Origin: SW4 sp042466115
Lineage (GTDB): Bacteria; Pseudomonadota; Alphaproteobacteria; Rhodobacterales; Rhodobacteraceae
Assembly: GCF_042466115.1 (NCBI RefSeq)
Contig: NZ_JAXHBQ010000001.1
Coordinates: forward strand, 124,001-188,000
Reading direction: 5' to 3'
DNA length: 64,000 nt
The notes beneath the pieces are model-generated. The model saw only the letters and a program-made list of their open reading frames with translations. It was not told the origin of the DNA and searched no databases. Within the stretch, counting starts at the first letter, position 1. Every line of letters starts with the position of its first letter. Of the stretch, positions 51,183-59,968 are shown in pieces. The translations under genes and the position numbers were made by a program.

Positions 51183-52705
51183 CAGCACCACAGCGCCGGG
51201 GCCGTGCTGCACGTCAGGCAGCCCCTGTCGCGCGTCAGGTAAACTATCGCCAGCTGCGCAATCCTTTTACGCCGCAGGTGGTGTTCTCGGAGGATGAGGT
51301 CGCAGGCCTGCACGCCACCGCGCTGCGCGTCCTGCAGGAACTGGGCATCAGGATTTTGCTGCCCGAAGCGCGCAAGATGCTGGGTGCCGCAGGCGCAATC
51401 GTTGATGATGATATGGTGCGGATCGGGTCCGATATGGTCGCCGCCGCCCTTGCCACGGCCCCTGCCAGCATCCCGATGCGCGCGCCCAATCCGGCCCGTG
51501 ACCAGACCTATGAAAACGGCGCGCTGATCTTTTCCGCCGCCGGTGGCTGCCCCAATGTGTCGGATGCGACCAACGGTCGCCGCCCCGGCGATCTGGCCAG
51601 TTTCACCGATGCGATCAAGCTGGTACAAAGCTTTGATGTGATCCACAAGATGCCCATCGCCCCCGAGGCACAGGATATCCCGATCAACCTGCGCCACCTT
51701 GAAACGACGCTGGCGCAACTGGCCTATGCCGACAAATTGCTGACCGTCTTTGCGCGCGGCACGGGGCAGGCGGAACAGTGTTTCGCAATGGTGCAGATGG
51801 GTCTGAATCTGTCGGCGGATGCGTTTGCGGCGGCCACATGGGTCAGCACGGTGATCAATTCCAACAGCCCGCGGATGCTGGATGTGCCCATGGCGCAGGG
51901 CATCATTGATTTCGCGCGCGCAGGGCAAATGACGATCATCACGCCGTTCTGTCTGGCCGGTGCCATGGCCCCCGTCACGGTCGCGGGGGCGCTGGTCTTG
52001 CAACACGCCGAGGCACTGGCGGGCATCGTGCTGGCGCAGGTTGCCAAGGCAGGCGCGCCGGTCAGCTACGGCGGGTTCAGTTCCAACGTCGATATGAAAT
52101 CGGGTGCACCCGCCTTTGGCACACCCGAACATATCAAAATGCAGCTTGGGGCAGGGCAGTTGGCGCGCCATATCGGCCTACCGTGGCGGTCTGCCGCGGG
52201 GTCCGCAGGCAACACAGCCGACCCGCAATCGGTGCATGAAAACATCATGGGTCTTTGGGGCGCGATGAGTGCGGGCGCGACCCTGACACTGCATTCCGCC
52301 GGTTGGCTTGAGGGCGGACTGACCTTTGGTTTCGAGAAATTCATCTGTGATATCGAGGCGGTGCAGACCCTGGCCGAACTGTGCGCGCCCGTCGATGCAA
52401 GTGCCGCCGGTATGGCATTCGACGCGATCCGCGGCGTCGATCCCGGCGGGCATTTCTTTGCCTGTCCGCATACGATGGAACGGTTCGACACAGCTTTTTA
52501 CGCACCGATAAACGCGGACCTGTCGACCTTTGGCACATGGACAGCCAATGGCGCGCAAAAGGCCGAGGACCGCGCCGCCGAAATCGTGCGCCAAACCCTT
52601 GCCGATTACACCCAACCCGCAGGTTGCGCCGAAGCGGCCGAGCGGGTCGCGCGCTTTGTTGCCGACACGCGCAAAGCGGGCGGGGCGCAACCGCTGACAG
52701 GGTAG
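51179..52705 (+). CDS. Trimethylamine methyltransferase (MttB)-family protein, non-pyrrolysine
   Basis: 508 residues starting with ATGA overlap at the dctD stop. Family features: AGLHATALRVLQELGIRI, APNPARDQTYENG, ITPFCLAGAMAPVTVAGAL, AGLVLAQ-like and YGGFSSNVDMKSGAPAFGTPE, with a TIM-barrel length typical of MttB homologues. No in-frame TAG occurs, so it is a non-pyrrolysine member, like the glycine betaine methyltransferase MtgB or other quaternary-amine demethylases; specificity unknown. A corrinoid partner is not nearby. Confidence 0.85.
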   Translation: MTAPQRRGRAARQAAPVARQVNYRQLRNPFTPQVVFSEDEVAGLHATALRVLQELGIRILLPEARKMLGAAGAIVDDDMVRIGSDMVAAALATAPASIPMRAPNPARDQTYENGALIFSAAGGCPNVSDATNGRRPGDLASFTDAIKLVQSFDVIHKMPIAPEAQDIPINLRHLETTLAQLAYADKLLTVFARGTGQAEQCFAMVQMGLNLSADAFAAATWVSTVINSNSPRMLDVPMAQGIIDFARAGQMTIITPFCLAGAMAPVTVAGALVLQHAEALAGIVLAQVAKAGAPVSYGGFSSNVDMKSGAPAFGTPEHIKMQLGAGQLARHIGLPWRSAAGSAGNTADPQSVHENIMGLWGAMSAGATLTLHSAGWLEGGLTFGFEKFICDIEAVQTLAELCAPVDASAAGMAFDAIRGVDPGGHFFACPHTMERFDTAFYAPINADLSTFGTWTANGAQKAEDRAAEIVRQTLADYTQPAGCAEAAERVARFVADTRKAGGAQPLTG

Positions 52706-52777
52706 CGTGCAGGCGCCGAGAACCTGTCGCATGCGCGCCGAGGGCGGTTTAAAGCACTTTGGCATTATGGCCCCGTG

Positions 52778-53194
52778 TTACCCGTCGCGTCCGGGTTCAG
52801 CCGGATCGTCCGAGAACAGTGCGATCTTATTGCCTTGCGGGTCGCGCAGGTAACCAACATAAAAACGCGGGCCATAGGCGGCGCGAAAGCCCGGTTGGCC
52901 TTCGTCAAAGCCGCCAGCGGAAAGACCTGCGGCGTGAAGCGCGCGGACCTGACTTTGGCTGCGGGCTCGAAATGCAACCATCGCACCATTCCCCGCCGAG
53001 GCGGCTTGCCCATCAAATGGAGGCTTAACATAGAAATCGGGCGAGATCGGCGGTTGCCCCGGTTCAACGGGCAGCGTGTAGCTTAGCCCCTCTGCGCCTT
53101 CTTCCATCTGATAATCCAGGGCCGGTAGGAATGCTCCATAAAACCGCTTGGCGCGCGCAATGTCATCAGCACCGACAGAGACATAGGCAATCAT
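52778..53194 (-). CDS. Glyoxalase/bleomycin-resistance (VOC) family protein
   Basis: 138 residues: IAYVSVGADDIARAKRFYGAFL, YVKPPFDGQAASAGNGAMVAF and FYVGYLRDPQGNKIALFSDDP, the paired beta-alpha-beta-beta-beta modules of the VOC superfamily. Metal ligands are not obvious. Function unknown. It faces the mttB-family gene and is divergent from the TRAP dctP gene across a 348-base gap that holds the TRAP promoter region. Confidence 0.85.
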   Translation of the reverse strand: MIAYVSVGADDIARAKRFYGAFLPALDYQMEEGAEGLSYTLPVEPGQPPISPDFYVKPPFDGQAASAGNGAMVAFRARSQSQVRALHAAGLSAGGFDEGQPGFRAAYGPRFYVGYLRDPQGNKIALFSDDPAEPGRDG

Positions 53195-53310
53195 GCAGCG
53201 CGGTCCTTTCTTAATACTTGGTAAACAGAGGGTGTTTGCCGCATGACGCTAGACCAACACGCTTTGTGGCTCAATCATTGCCGTCGGTAGCGATGCGCAC
53301 CCAAAAAAGT

Positions 53311-53326
53311 GTGCGGATTTCCGCAC
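53311..53326. promoter_or_regulatory. Perfect 16-bp palindrome upstream of the second TRAP operon
   Basis: GTGCGGATTTCCGCAC with a 2-base centre, 217 bases before the dctP start and 52 bases before the promoter candidate. The half-site TGCGG/CCGCA recurs at 53365-53376. A likely protein-binding site, for instance for the DctD-like regulator. Confidence 0.6.
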
Positions 53327-53364
53327 TGTTAGCGATCACGGATGTGTGAAAATCCGCCAGTTGC

Positions 53365-53376
53365 TGCGGTGCCGCA
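53365..53376. promoter_or_regulatory. 12-bp palindrome immediately upstream of the promoter candidate
   Basis: TGCGGTGCCGCA has perfect 5-bp arms and abuts the -35 candidate at 53378. It shares TGCGG/CCGCA half-sites with the palindrome at 53311-53326. Confidence 0.5.
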
Positions 53377-53377
53377 T

Positions 53378-53406
53378 TTTTGAGCGCTGTAAGAATGTGC
53401 TATAAC
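53378..53406 (+). promoter_or_regulatory. Candidate σ70-type promoter for the second TRAP operon
   Basis: TTTTGA at 53378-53383 and TATAAC at 53401-53406, spaced by 17 bases, 137 bases before the dctP start. The -10 is good and the -35 weak, as expected for an activator-dependent promoter; no σ54 consensus (GG-N10-GC) was found here. Confidence 0.5.
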
Positions 53407-53542
53407 TATATGACAATCATAAAAAAATCCCGTGGAGACTGCCGCACGCTGATCCCGCTTGCCGTAATGTCAGGCAGCGCGCAATTTCCGCTTATCCCCG
53501 TCCCGGGGTGAATTGACTACTGATTCCAAGGGAGGAAAATAC

Positions 53543-54553
53543 ATGTCATTCTTCAAAGCTGCCGCGTCCGTTGCCGCACTGAGCATTGCCGCCGGATCCG
53601 CTATGGCCGATCCAATGGGCTGTGATGACGGCGAAATCGTCGTCAAGTTCAGTCACGTCACCAACACCGACCGCCACCCCAAAGGCATCGCCGCAACCCT
53701 GTTGATGGAGCGCGTGAACGCCGAAATGGACGGCACGATGTGCATGGAGGTGTTCCCCAACTCGACGCTTTACAACGATGATCAGGTTCTTGAAGCGATG
53801 CTGCAGGGCGACGTCCAGATGGCCGCGCCTTCGCTGTCGAAATTCGAAGCCTTTACCAAGCAGTTCCGCATTTTCGATCTGCCCTTCATGTTCACCAACA
53901 TCGACGCGGTTGATGCGTTCCAGATGTCCGAAGCCGGTCAGGCGATGAAAGACTCCATGACCCGCCGTGGCTTGCAGGGTCTGGAATTCTGGCACAACGG
54001 CATGAAGCAGTTTTCGGCCAACGTGCCGCTGATCGCACCAACGGACGCTGCTGGCCTCAAGTTCCGCGTGCAGACATCCGATGTGCTGGTTGCACAGATG
54101 GAAGCGCTTGGTGCGTCGCCACAGCCAATGGCGTTTTCCGAAGTTTACGGTGCCCTGCAGACGGGCGTTGTGGACGGTCAGGAAAACACATGGTCCAACG
54201 TCTATGGCCAGAAGTTCTTTGAAGTGCAGGACGGCACCACCGAAACCAACCACGGTGTGCTTGATTATCTTGTCGTGACGTCGGTCGATTTCCTCGACAG
54301 CCTTGATCCGGCCGTGCGTGACCAGCTTCTGACGATCCTCAACGAGGTCACGGTTGAACGCAACGCCGCCGTTGGCGAAGTTGACGCGCAGGCCCGCCAG
54401 GCGATCATCGACGCCGGTGGCGTTGTGCGCGAGTTGACCGCTGAACAGCGCGCCGCATGGGTCGAAGCCATGAAGCCCGTCTGGGAGCAGTTCACCGATG
54501 ACGTCGGTCAGGAAAACATCGACGCCGCACAGGCGATCAACGCCGCCCTGTAA
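53543..54553 (+). CDS. dctP: TRAP transporter substrate-binding protein (DctP type), system 2
   Basis: 336 residues with a signal peptide (KAAASVAALSIAAGSAMAD). VVKFSHVTNTDRHPKG at the mature N-terminus, MEVFPNSTLYNDDQVLEAMLQGDVQMAAPS, AAGLKFRVQTSDVL with the ligand arginine, and YGALQTGVVDGQENTWSNV are the C4-dicarboxylate/DctP pattern (DctP branch closest to C4-dicarboxylates). GGGAGGAAA precedes the ATG. Probable target of the dctBD pair. Confidence 0.93.
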   Translation: MSFFKAAASVAALSIAAGSAMADPMGCDDGEIVVKFSHVTNTDRHPKGIAATLLMERVNAEMDGTMCMEVFPNSTLYNDDQVLEAMLQGDVQMAAPSLSKFEAFTKQFRIFDLPFMFTNIDAVDAFQMSEAGQAMKDSMTRRGLQGLEFWHNGMKQFSANVPLIAPTDAAGLKFRVQTSDVLVAQMEALGASPQPMAFSEVYGALQTGVVDGQENTWSNVYGQKFFEVQDGTTETNHGVLDYLVVTSVDFLDSLDPAVRDQLLTILNEVTVERNAAVGEVDAQARQAIIDAGGVVRELTAEQRAAWVEAMKPVWEQFTDDVGQENIDAAQAINAAL

Positions 54554-54634
54554 GCGTCAACAACCTGAAAAGACCGGGCATCCCGATGGAGGATCGGGGT
54601 GCCTGACGACAAACCTTGAGGGGAGGGGCATGGG

Positions 54635-55378
54635 ATGAGCGCGTCACACAGCGACGTCACCCGCGGGCCGGTTGGCCGTTTTATCAACACAGCCGAAGAG
54701 ACATTCATCGCAATCCTTCTGGGGTTGATGACGGTAATTACCTTTGTGAACGTGGTGCTGCGCTATGGCAGTGAATCGTCCTTCATTCACCTGATCGAGC
54801 GGATCACCGGCCGCGATCTGCCCTCGACCCTGTTGTGGGGTCTGGAAACGGTGCTGATCCTGTTTGCGTGGCTGGTGCTGTTCGGCCTGTCCTACGGGTT
54901 CAAGGTGCGCGCCCATCTGGGCGTGGATGCGGTGATCAACATCGCGTCAGCACCCCTGCGCCGCGTTTTGGTCATCCTGTCGGCGCTGGCCTGCATCGCC
55001 TATGGCGGGCTGGTCATGAAGGGCGCGTGGGACTACTGGGCGCCGTTCGCAGGCTATCAGCAAACCACGGGCCGCATCATTCCAACCGGATTTGACGAAA
55101 GCACCCGCGATCAGGGCTGGTATGAAACCGAACAGGTGCCGATCCCGTTCGGGCGCACTTTCCTTGAAGACCGTTTCAACATGGGCGAGGAATACGAGAA
55201 ACTTCCGCGTTTCATCCCCTATTTCATTTTGCCCTTTGGCGTGGCGCTGATGCTGTTTCGCATCCTGCAAGCCACTGTCGCCGTCCTGCGTGGGCGGGCG
55301 GACAGCCTGATTGCCAGCCACGAGGCCGAAGATGCCATCGAAGAAGCCGCCGCGCATGTGGCCAAAGGGGGGAATTGA
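54635..55378 (+). CDS. dctQ: TRAP transporter small permease (DctQ type), system 2
   Basis: 247 residues, long for DctQ. LLGLMTVITFVNVVLRYGSE and LPSTLLWGLETVLILFAWLVLFGLSYGFKVRAHLGVD are the DctQ helices. A ~70-residue loop (YWAPFAGYQQTTGRIIPTG to FGRTFLEDRFNMGEE) is inserted before the last helix, probably periplasmic. GAGGGGAGG-type site upstream. The dctM gene begins three bases after its stop. Confidence 0.9.
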   Translation: MSASHSDVTRGPVGRFINTAEETFIAILLGLMTVITFVNVVLRYGSESSFIHLIERITGRDLPSTLLWGLETVLILFAWLVLFGLSYGFKVRAHLGVDAVINIASAPLRRVLVILSALACIAYGGLVMKGAWDYWAPFAGYQQTTGRIIPTGFDESTRDQGWYETEQVPIPFGRTFLEDRFNMGEEYEKLPRFIPYFILPFGVALMLFRILQATVAVLRGRADSLIASHEAEDAIEEAAAHVAKGGN

Positions 55379-55381
55379 CCC

Positions 55382-57273
55382 ATGGAAGTTCTTCTCCTGT
55401 TCACGATGATTATCGGCCTTTTGCTGATCGGCGTGCCGATTGCGGTGTCCCTTGGTCTGTCGTCGATCATCTTCCTGCTGATGTTTTCCGATACCTCGCT
55501 CGCCTCGGTGGCGCAGTCGCTGTATCAGGCGATGGCGGGGCACTACACGCTGCTGGCCATTCCGTTCTTTGTGCTGGCCTCGTCGTTCATGTCCACCGGC
55601 GGGGTGGCCAAACGGATCATCCGCTTTGCCATCGCCTGTGTCGGGCATTTGCAGGGCGGGTTGGCGATTGCGGGGGTTCTGGCCTGTATGATGTTCGCGG
55701 CCCTGTCGGGATCATCGCCCGCCACGGTGGTTGCCATTGGCTCGATTGTGATCGCGGCCATGACGCAGGTCGGCTACACCAAGGAATTCGCCGCAGGTGT
55801 CATCTGTAACGCAGGCACCTTGGGCATCTTGATCCCGCCCTCTATCGTCATGGTGGTTTATGCATCTGCTACGGACGTGTCCGTGGGCCGGATGTTCCTT
55901 GCGGGTGTTTTCCCGGTCTTTTGGCCGGTCTGATGCTGATGGTGACGATCTATATCTTTGCCCGCATCCGCAATATGCCCAAAGGCGAATGGCTGGGCTG
56001 GGGTGAAATGTCGGGCGCGCTGATCGACGCCTTCTGGGGGCTGATGCTGATCGCGATCATCATGGTCGGGATTTACGGCGTCCCCGGTGTGACCGGTGCG
56101 ATCTTTACCCCCACCGAAGCGGCGGCTGTTGCCTCGATCTATGCCTTCTTTGTGGCGATCTTTGTCTATCGAGACATCGGCCCGCTGAAAACGCGGCCAT
56201 GGTTGAACGACGCCGAACGCCCGATGCTAAGCCTTGGGTTCCGCGTCATTGTCTTTGCGCTGATCGGGTTCTGTCTGCACTACATGGCATCCAGCAGTGC
56301 GACAGGCGCGCCCTATCCGCGCAGCATTGGCATGCCAGTGGCGCTGGGCTGGGTCGCGCTGTGCGCACTTGCGGGCTGGGCGATGTTCCGGTTCCAGGAT
56401 GCGCGTGGCACAATCGGCATGGTGCTGATCGCGGTGCTGGGCGTGCTGCCTGCCCTGATCGCGATCTTCCTGATCGTGCCAAACGTCTATGGCGGTGTCT
56501 ATGCCAGCGCATTGGCGGCCACCGACATCGTGGCCTTTGCCGGGGTCATGGGCGGCTTGATTGCCCTGATTGTTGCGGCCCTGGTGGGGCTGTTCGTGGC
56601 GCTGCCTGCGGTGATCTTTGTGTTCTCGCTGAATGTGTCCTCGGCGCAGGCGGTCGGGGCTGGGACGACATATGGCGCATCCCTTGGCGGTGCGGCGGTG
56701 TCGTTCGGCAAGGGTGTGGGCAATGCGGTGATCTGGTTCGTGCCGTCGCTGGTGCATCGCGATACCCGCGACACGCTGTTTGACGCGGGCAAGCTGACGA
56801 TCACGCTGATGTTCATCATCGCCAACGCGTTGATCCTGAAACACGTGCTGACCGACGAACAGATCCCGCAGCATATCGCCGGTGCGATGCTGGACGCGGG
56901 CTTTGGCAAGATCATGTTCCTTGTGATCGTCAACGTGATTTTGCTGATCGGTGGTCAGTTCATGGAGCCATCAGGCCTGATCGTGATCGTCGCACCGCTG
57001 GTGTTCCCGATTGCCATCGAGTTGGGTGTGGACCCGATCCATCTGGGCATCATCATGGTGGTCAACATGGAGATCGGCATGATCACCCCGCCGGTCGGTC
57101 TGAACCTCTTTGTGACCTCGGGCGTGGCAGGCATGCCAATGATGGCCGTGGTCCGTGCGGCGCTGCCGTTCCTGCTGGTGTTGTTCGTGTTCCTGATCAT
57201 GATCACTTATATCCCGATCATATCGACCTACCTGCCCACGACCTTTATGGGGCCGGAGATCATAACGAACTAA
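55382..57273 (+). pseudogene. dctM: TRAP large permease (DctM type), system 2, interrupted by a frameshift
   Basis: The first part (55382-55933) reads PFFVLASSFMSTGG, AALSGSSPATVVAIGS and GILIPPSIVMVVYAS, then stops at FPVFWPV. The continuation (from ~55912 to 57273) is in the next frame and reads GLMLMVTIYIFARIR, FTPTEAAAVASIYAF and MEIGMITPPVGLNLF. Restoring one G in CCCGGTCTTTT near 55914 gives an unbroken ~630-residue DctM with GVFPGLLAGLMLM across the join. The product has a ~200-residue insertion between the two halves. A sequencing error, a recent mutation or programmed slippage are possible. Confidence 0.88.
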
Positions 57274-57311
57274 AAGGTGCGCTTGCGCGCGCGCTTTTTA
57301 TAAGAACGCAG

Positions 57312-57345
57312 AAAGGCGACGCTTTTTAACGAGCGTCGCCTTTTT
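57312..57345. terminator. Bidirectional terminator between dctM and tpiA
   Basis: AAAGGCGACGC and GCGTCGCCTTT are a perfect 11-bp stem with a 10-base loop and T-runs at the plus-strand end; the minus strand also ends in TTTC. It serves the convergent TRAP and tpiA transcripts. Confidence 0.85.
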
Positions 57346-57356
57346 GCTGTGGTTTT

Positions 57357-57377
57357 GGATATTTAGAGCAAGATGAG
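57357..57377. repeat. Short intergenic repeat, copy 2
   Basis: GGATATTTAGAGCAAGATGAG resembles 18879-18900 (GATATTT..AGCAAGATGAG). Sits just past the tpiA stop. Confidence 0.45.
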
Positions 57378-57379
57378 GT

Positions 57380-58126
57380 TTAGGCGTTTTCCAAGGCCGT
57401 GATGATGGGCGAGAAATCCTCGGCCTTGAGGGACGCGCCACCGACCAGCGCGCCGTCCACGTCCGGCACGGCGAAGATCTCGGCCGCGTTCGATCCCTTG
57501 ACCGACCCGCCATAAAGGATGCGGAATGCGTCACCGTCCTGGCCGAACCGGCTGGTCAGCGCGATGCGCAGGGCGGCGTGGACCTCGCCGATTTGTTCCA
57601 GTGTGGGGACTTTGCCGGTGCCGATCGCCCAGACCGGTTCATAGGCGATAACCGTGGTGTCGCTTGTGGCGCTGTCAGGGGTGCTGTCGTGCAATTGGGC
57701 GGTGACCACATCCAAGGTTTCGCCCGCCTCGCGCTGCGCCAGCGTTTCACCGATGCAGATCACCGCCGTGAGGTTGGCATCATGGGCCGCCAGTGCCTTG
57801 GCGTGCACATCGGCGCTGGTTTCCCCGTGATCGGCGCGCCGTTCGCTATGGCCAAGGATCACATGGGTCGCGCCCGCATCCGCCAGCATGCGCGCGGCAA
57901 TATCACCTGTATGCGCGCCGCTGGCTTGTGCGTGGCAATCCTGCCCGCCGATGTGCATCGCATGGTCGGTGGTGGCCGTGCCAAGGGTGCGGATCATCGT
58001 CGCGGGCGGACAGATCAGCAGATCGACGCCGGGGTCCTTGTGGGTGGCGCAGAGTGTCATCACTTCGGTCACGCTGGTCAGCGTGCCGTTCATCTTCCAG
58101 TTTCCGGCGGCGAGTTTGCGGCGCAT
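57380..58126 (-). CDS. tpiA: Triosephosphate isomerase
   Basis: 248 residues, normal length. Catalytic and signature motifs: GNWKMNGTL (Lys), ATHVILGHSERRADHGE (catalytic His), VIAYEPVWAIGTGKVPT (catalytic Glu), ILYGGSVKGSNA and DGALVGGASLKAEDF. It interconverts dihydroxyacetone phosphate and glyceraldehyde-3-phosphate. The ATG at 58126 gives the standard start RRKLAAGNWKM. Convergent with the TRAP operon across a terminator. Confidence 0.96.
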   Translation of the reverse strand: MRRKLAAGNWKMNGTLTSVTEVMTLCATHKDPGVDLLICPPATMIRTLGTATTDHAMHIGGQDCHAQASGAHTGDIAARMLADAGATHVILGHSERRADHGETSADVHAKALAAHDANLTAVICIGETLAQREAGETLDVVTAQLHDSTPDSATSDTTVIAYEPVWAIGTGKVPTLEQIGEVHAALRIALTSRFGQDGDAFRILYGGSVKGSNAAEIFAVPDVDGALVGGASLKAEDFSPIITALENA

Positions 58127-58238
58127 GGTCTGTTCCTTTCGGCTGGGGTTGGGGGACTCTAGCAAGCGGACGGGCAATCGGGAAGGGCTTGCCCATGGCG
58201 CCATGATCGGCGATGTCGAGGCACGGCTGGAGGATGCG

Positions 58239-59153
58239 ATGATACCGAGAATTGATGCAGTGCGATTTTTGGCAGGCGAAGCGGCAGAGGTCGCAGCGGT
58301 GCGCATTGCAGCCGCAGATGTCGGGTTTCTGACCATCCACAACACGCCCCTGTCGCATGGTCCGGTGCAGGATGTGCTGGCCGCCTATGCTGCGTTCTTT
58401 GCGCTGCCCGAGGCCGACAAACGCGCGATTGATATGGCCCGCACGGGCGCAAACCGTGGCTGGGGCGCGCCGGGGGCCGAACAGGTCGATCCGGACGCCA
58501 ACCCCGATTACAAACAGGTGTTTGATTGCGGGTTTGAACTGGCAGGCGATGATCCCTTGGCGGGGCTGGCCTGTTATGCGCCCAACCAGTGGCCCGAGAG
58601 GCCAGCAGGGTTTGCCACCACCGTGCAGGCCTATTACCGTGCCGCAACGGCGTTTTCGCTGGACCTATTGGCGGGGTTGGCAGGCGCGATTGGCGAGGAT
58701 GCGCGCTACTTCGCGGACAAGTTCACGCGCCCCATGGCCCTGCTGCGCGGCAATTATTATCCGCAGCGCCCCGACTGGGCGGGCGCGCGCGATTTCGGCA
58801 TTGCGACCCACACCGATTATGGCTGCCTGACCCTGTTGGCGACAGATGGCACGCCGGGGCTGGAGGTGCGCAAACGGGGCGGGGGGTGGATACCCGTTTC
58901 GGCCCCCGTAGGCGAATTTGTGATCAACTTTGGCGAGATGCTGGAAATGTGGACGGACAAGCGTGTTGTCGCCACGCCGCACCGCGTTGTTGGCACCACG
59001 GCTGAACGGATTTCGGTGCCGCTGTTTTTCAACCCCAACCACGATGCCAATGTGGCGCCGATCGGGTCAGGCAAGGTCATTCTGGCGGGGGATCATTTGC
59101 AAAAGCGGTTTGATGAAACCTATGTGCATTTGCAAAAGGGGGCGGCGGGTTGA
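58239..59153 (+). CDS. 2-oxoglutarate-Fe(II) oxygenase (isopenicillin-N-synthase-like)
   Basis: 304 residues. DVGFLTIHNTPLSHGPVQDVLAAY near the N-terminus, GRNYYPQ-type LRGNYYPQRP, the metal pair in IATHTDYGCLTLL (His-x-Asp) and TPHRVVGT (distal His), and RISVPLFFNPN carrying the 2OG-binding Arg-x-Ser. Substrate unknown. GGAGG lies five bases before the ATG at 58239; an in-frame ATG at 58203 is an alternative. Divergent from tpiA across 112 bases. Confidence 0.87.
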   Translation: MIPRIDAVRFLAGEAAEVAAVRIAAADVGFLTIHNTPLSHGPVQDVLAAYAAFFALPEADKRAIDMARTGANRGWGAPGAEQVDPDANPDYKQVFDCGFELAGDDPLAGLACYAPNQWPERPAGFATTVQAYYRAATAFSLDLLAGLAGAIGEDARYFADKFTRPMALLRGNYYPQRPDWAGARDFGIATHTDYGCLTLLATDGTPGLEVRKRGGGWIPVSAPVGEFVINFGEMLEMWTDKRVVATPHRVVGTTAERISVPLFFNPNHDANVAPIGSGKVILAGDHLQKRFDETYVHLQKGAAG

Positions 59154-59161
59154 ACCCCGCC

Positions 59162-59497
59162 CTACAGGAATCCAAGGGCGCGGCGCGCAAGGGCTGATGC
59201 TTCGGCGGGGTCGTCCTGGGCGCTGTCGGGCAGGGTCCAGTAGGGCATTCCCGTTGGCCCGCCAGCCTTGTCGCCACGATCACGGGTATAGGTCCAGCGG
59301 GTGCAACCCATCTGTTCCAACTCGGTCACGAAATCACCCTTGCCCTTGATCATGATGCCGTGGTCGCCGTGGATGATCGCGAAAATCACACCGTCGCTGT
59401 AGATGCACAACCCGCCCATCATCTTGCGGGTGGTCAGGGGGCCGACACCGTCGAACAACTCAAGCGCATGTTCGATCTGGTCGTCGGACACGCTCAT
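59162..59497 (-). CDS. TfoX N-terminal domain protein
   Basis: 111 residues: LELFDGVGPLTTRKMMGGLCIYSDGVIFAIIHGDHGIMIKGKG followed by MPYWTLPDSAQDDPAEASALARRAL, the TfoX/Sxy N-terminal domain without the C-terminal domain. TfoX in gammaproteobacteria controls competence genes; the role in alphaproteobacteria is uncertain. Its start overlaps the iron-sulfur carrier gene's stop by 4 bases. Confidence 0.88.
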   Translation of the reverse strand: MSVSDDQIEHALELFDGVGPLTTRKMMGGLCIYSDGVIFAIIHGDHGIMIKGKGDFVTELEQMGCTRWTYTRDRGDKAGGPTGMPYWTLPDSAQDDPAEASALARRALGFL

Positions 59498-59853
59498 TGC
59501 GTGAGTTTTTCGTCGAACTTGATGGATTCGCCGCAGCCGCAGGCTTCGGTCACGTTGGGATTGCGGAATTTGAAGCCGGATTCCAGCAAGGACACCTCAT
59601 AGTCGATTTCCGTGCCGAACAGGAACATCTGCGCCATCGGTGCGATCATCACGCGCGCGCCGTCCTGCTCCACGACCTCGTCCAGCGGATCAACCTCGGT
59701 CACGAATTCCATGGTGTATTCCATGCCGGCACAGCCGCCTTTCTTGACGCCGATGCGCAAACCCTGCTGGTCATCGCGGCCCATGAGTTTGGCGATCTGC
59801 GCCGCAGCGCGCGGGGTGATTGTGACGGCCTGTTTGCCGGGAATGCCGAACAT
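59494..59853 (-). CDS. A-type iron-sulfur cluster carrier (IscA/HesB family)
   Basis: 119 residues. VTITPRAAAQIAKLMGR, LRIGVKKGGCAGMEYTMEF (first cysteine) and NVTEACGCGESIKF (C-x-C) are the three-cysteine pattern of A-type Fe-S carriers, inserting clusters into target proteins. The start at 59853 gives a short N-terminal extension (MFGIPGKQA). The sulfur operon and coxS products need such clusters. Confidence 0.92.
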   Translation of the reverse strand: MFGIPGKQAVTITPRAAAQIAKLMGRDDQQGLRIGVKKGGCAGMEYTMEFVTEVDPLDEVVEQDGARVMIAPMAQMFLFGTEIDYEVSLLESGFKFRNPNVTEACGCGESIKFDEKLTQ

Positions 59854-59968
59854 ATGCGGTCTCCTTTGCACAACAGATAGGCCGGATGGGGCGTTCCCTC
59901 AAGGGGGTGGCGTGGATTGTTACACGCGCCATCTTGCGCTTGGCCGCGTTAGGTTCTAGCTGGCAGGC

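Noticed and set aside
51179..52705. Pyrrolysine-containing MttB
   Set aside because: No in-frame TAG in the gene and no pyl genes in the window.
53195..53542. σ54 promoter upstream of dctP
   Set aside because: No TGGCAC-N5-TTGC-type element was found in the gap; a σ70-like pair is the better candidate.
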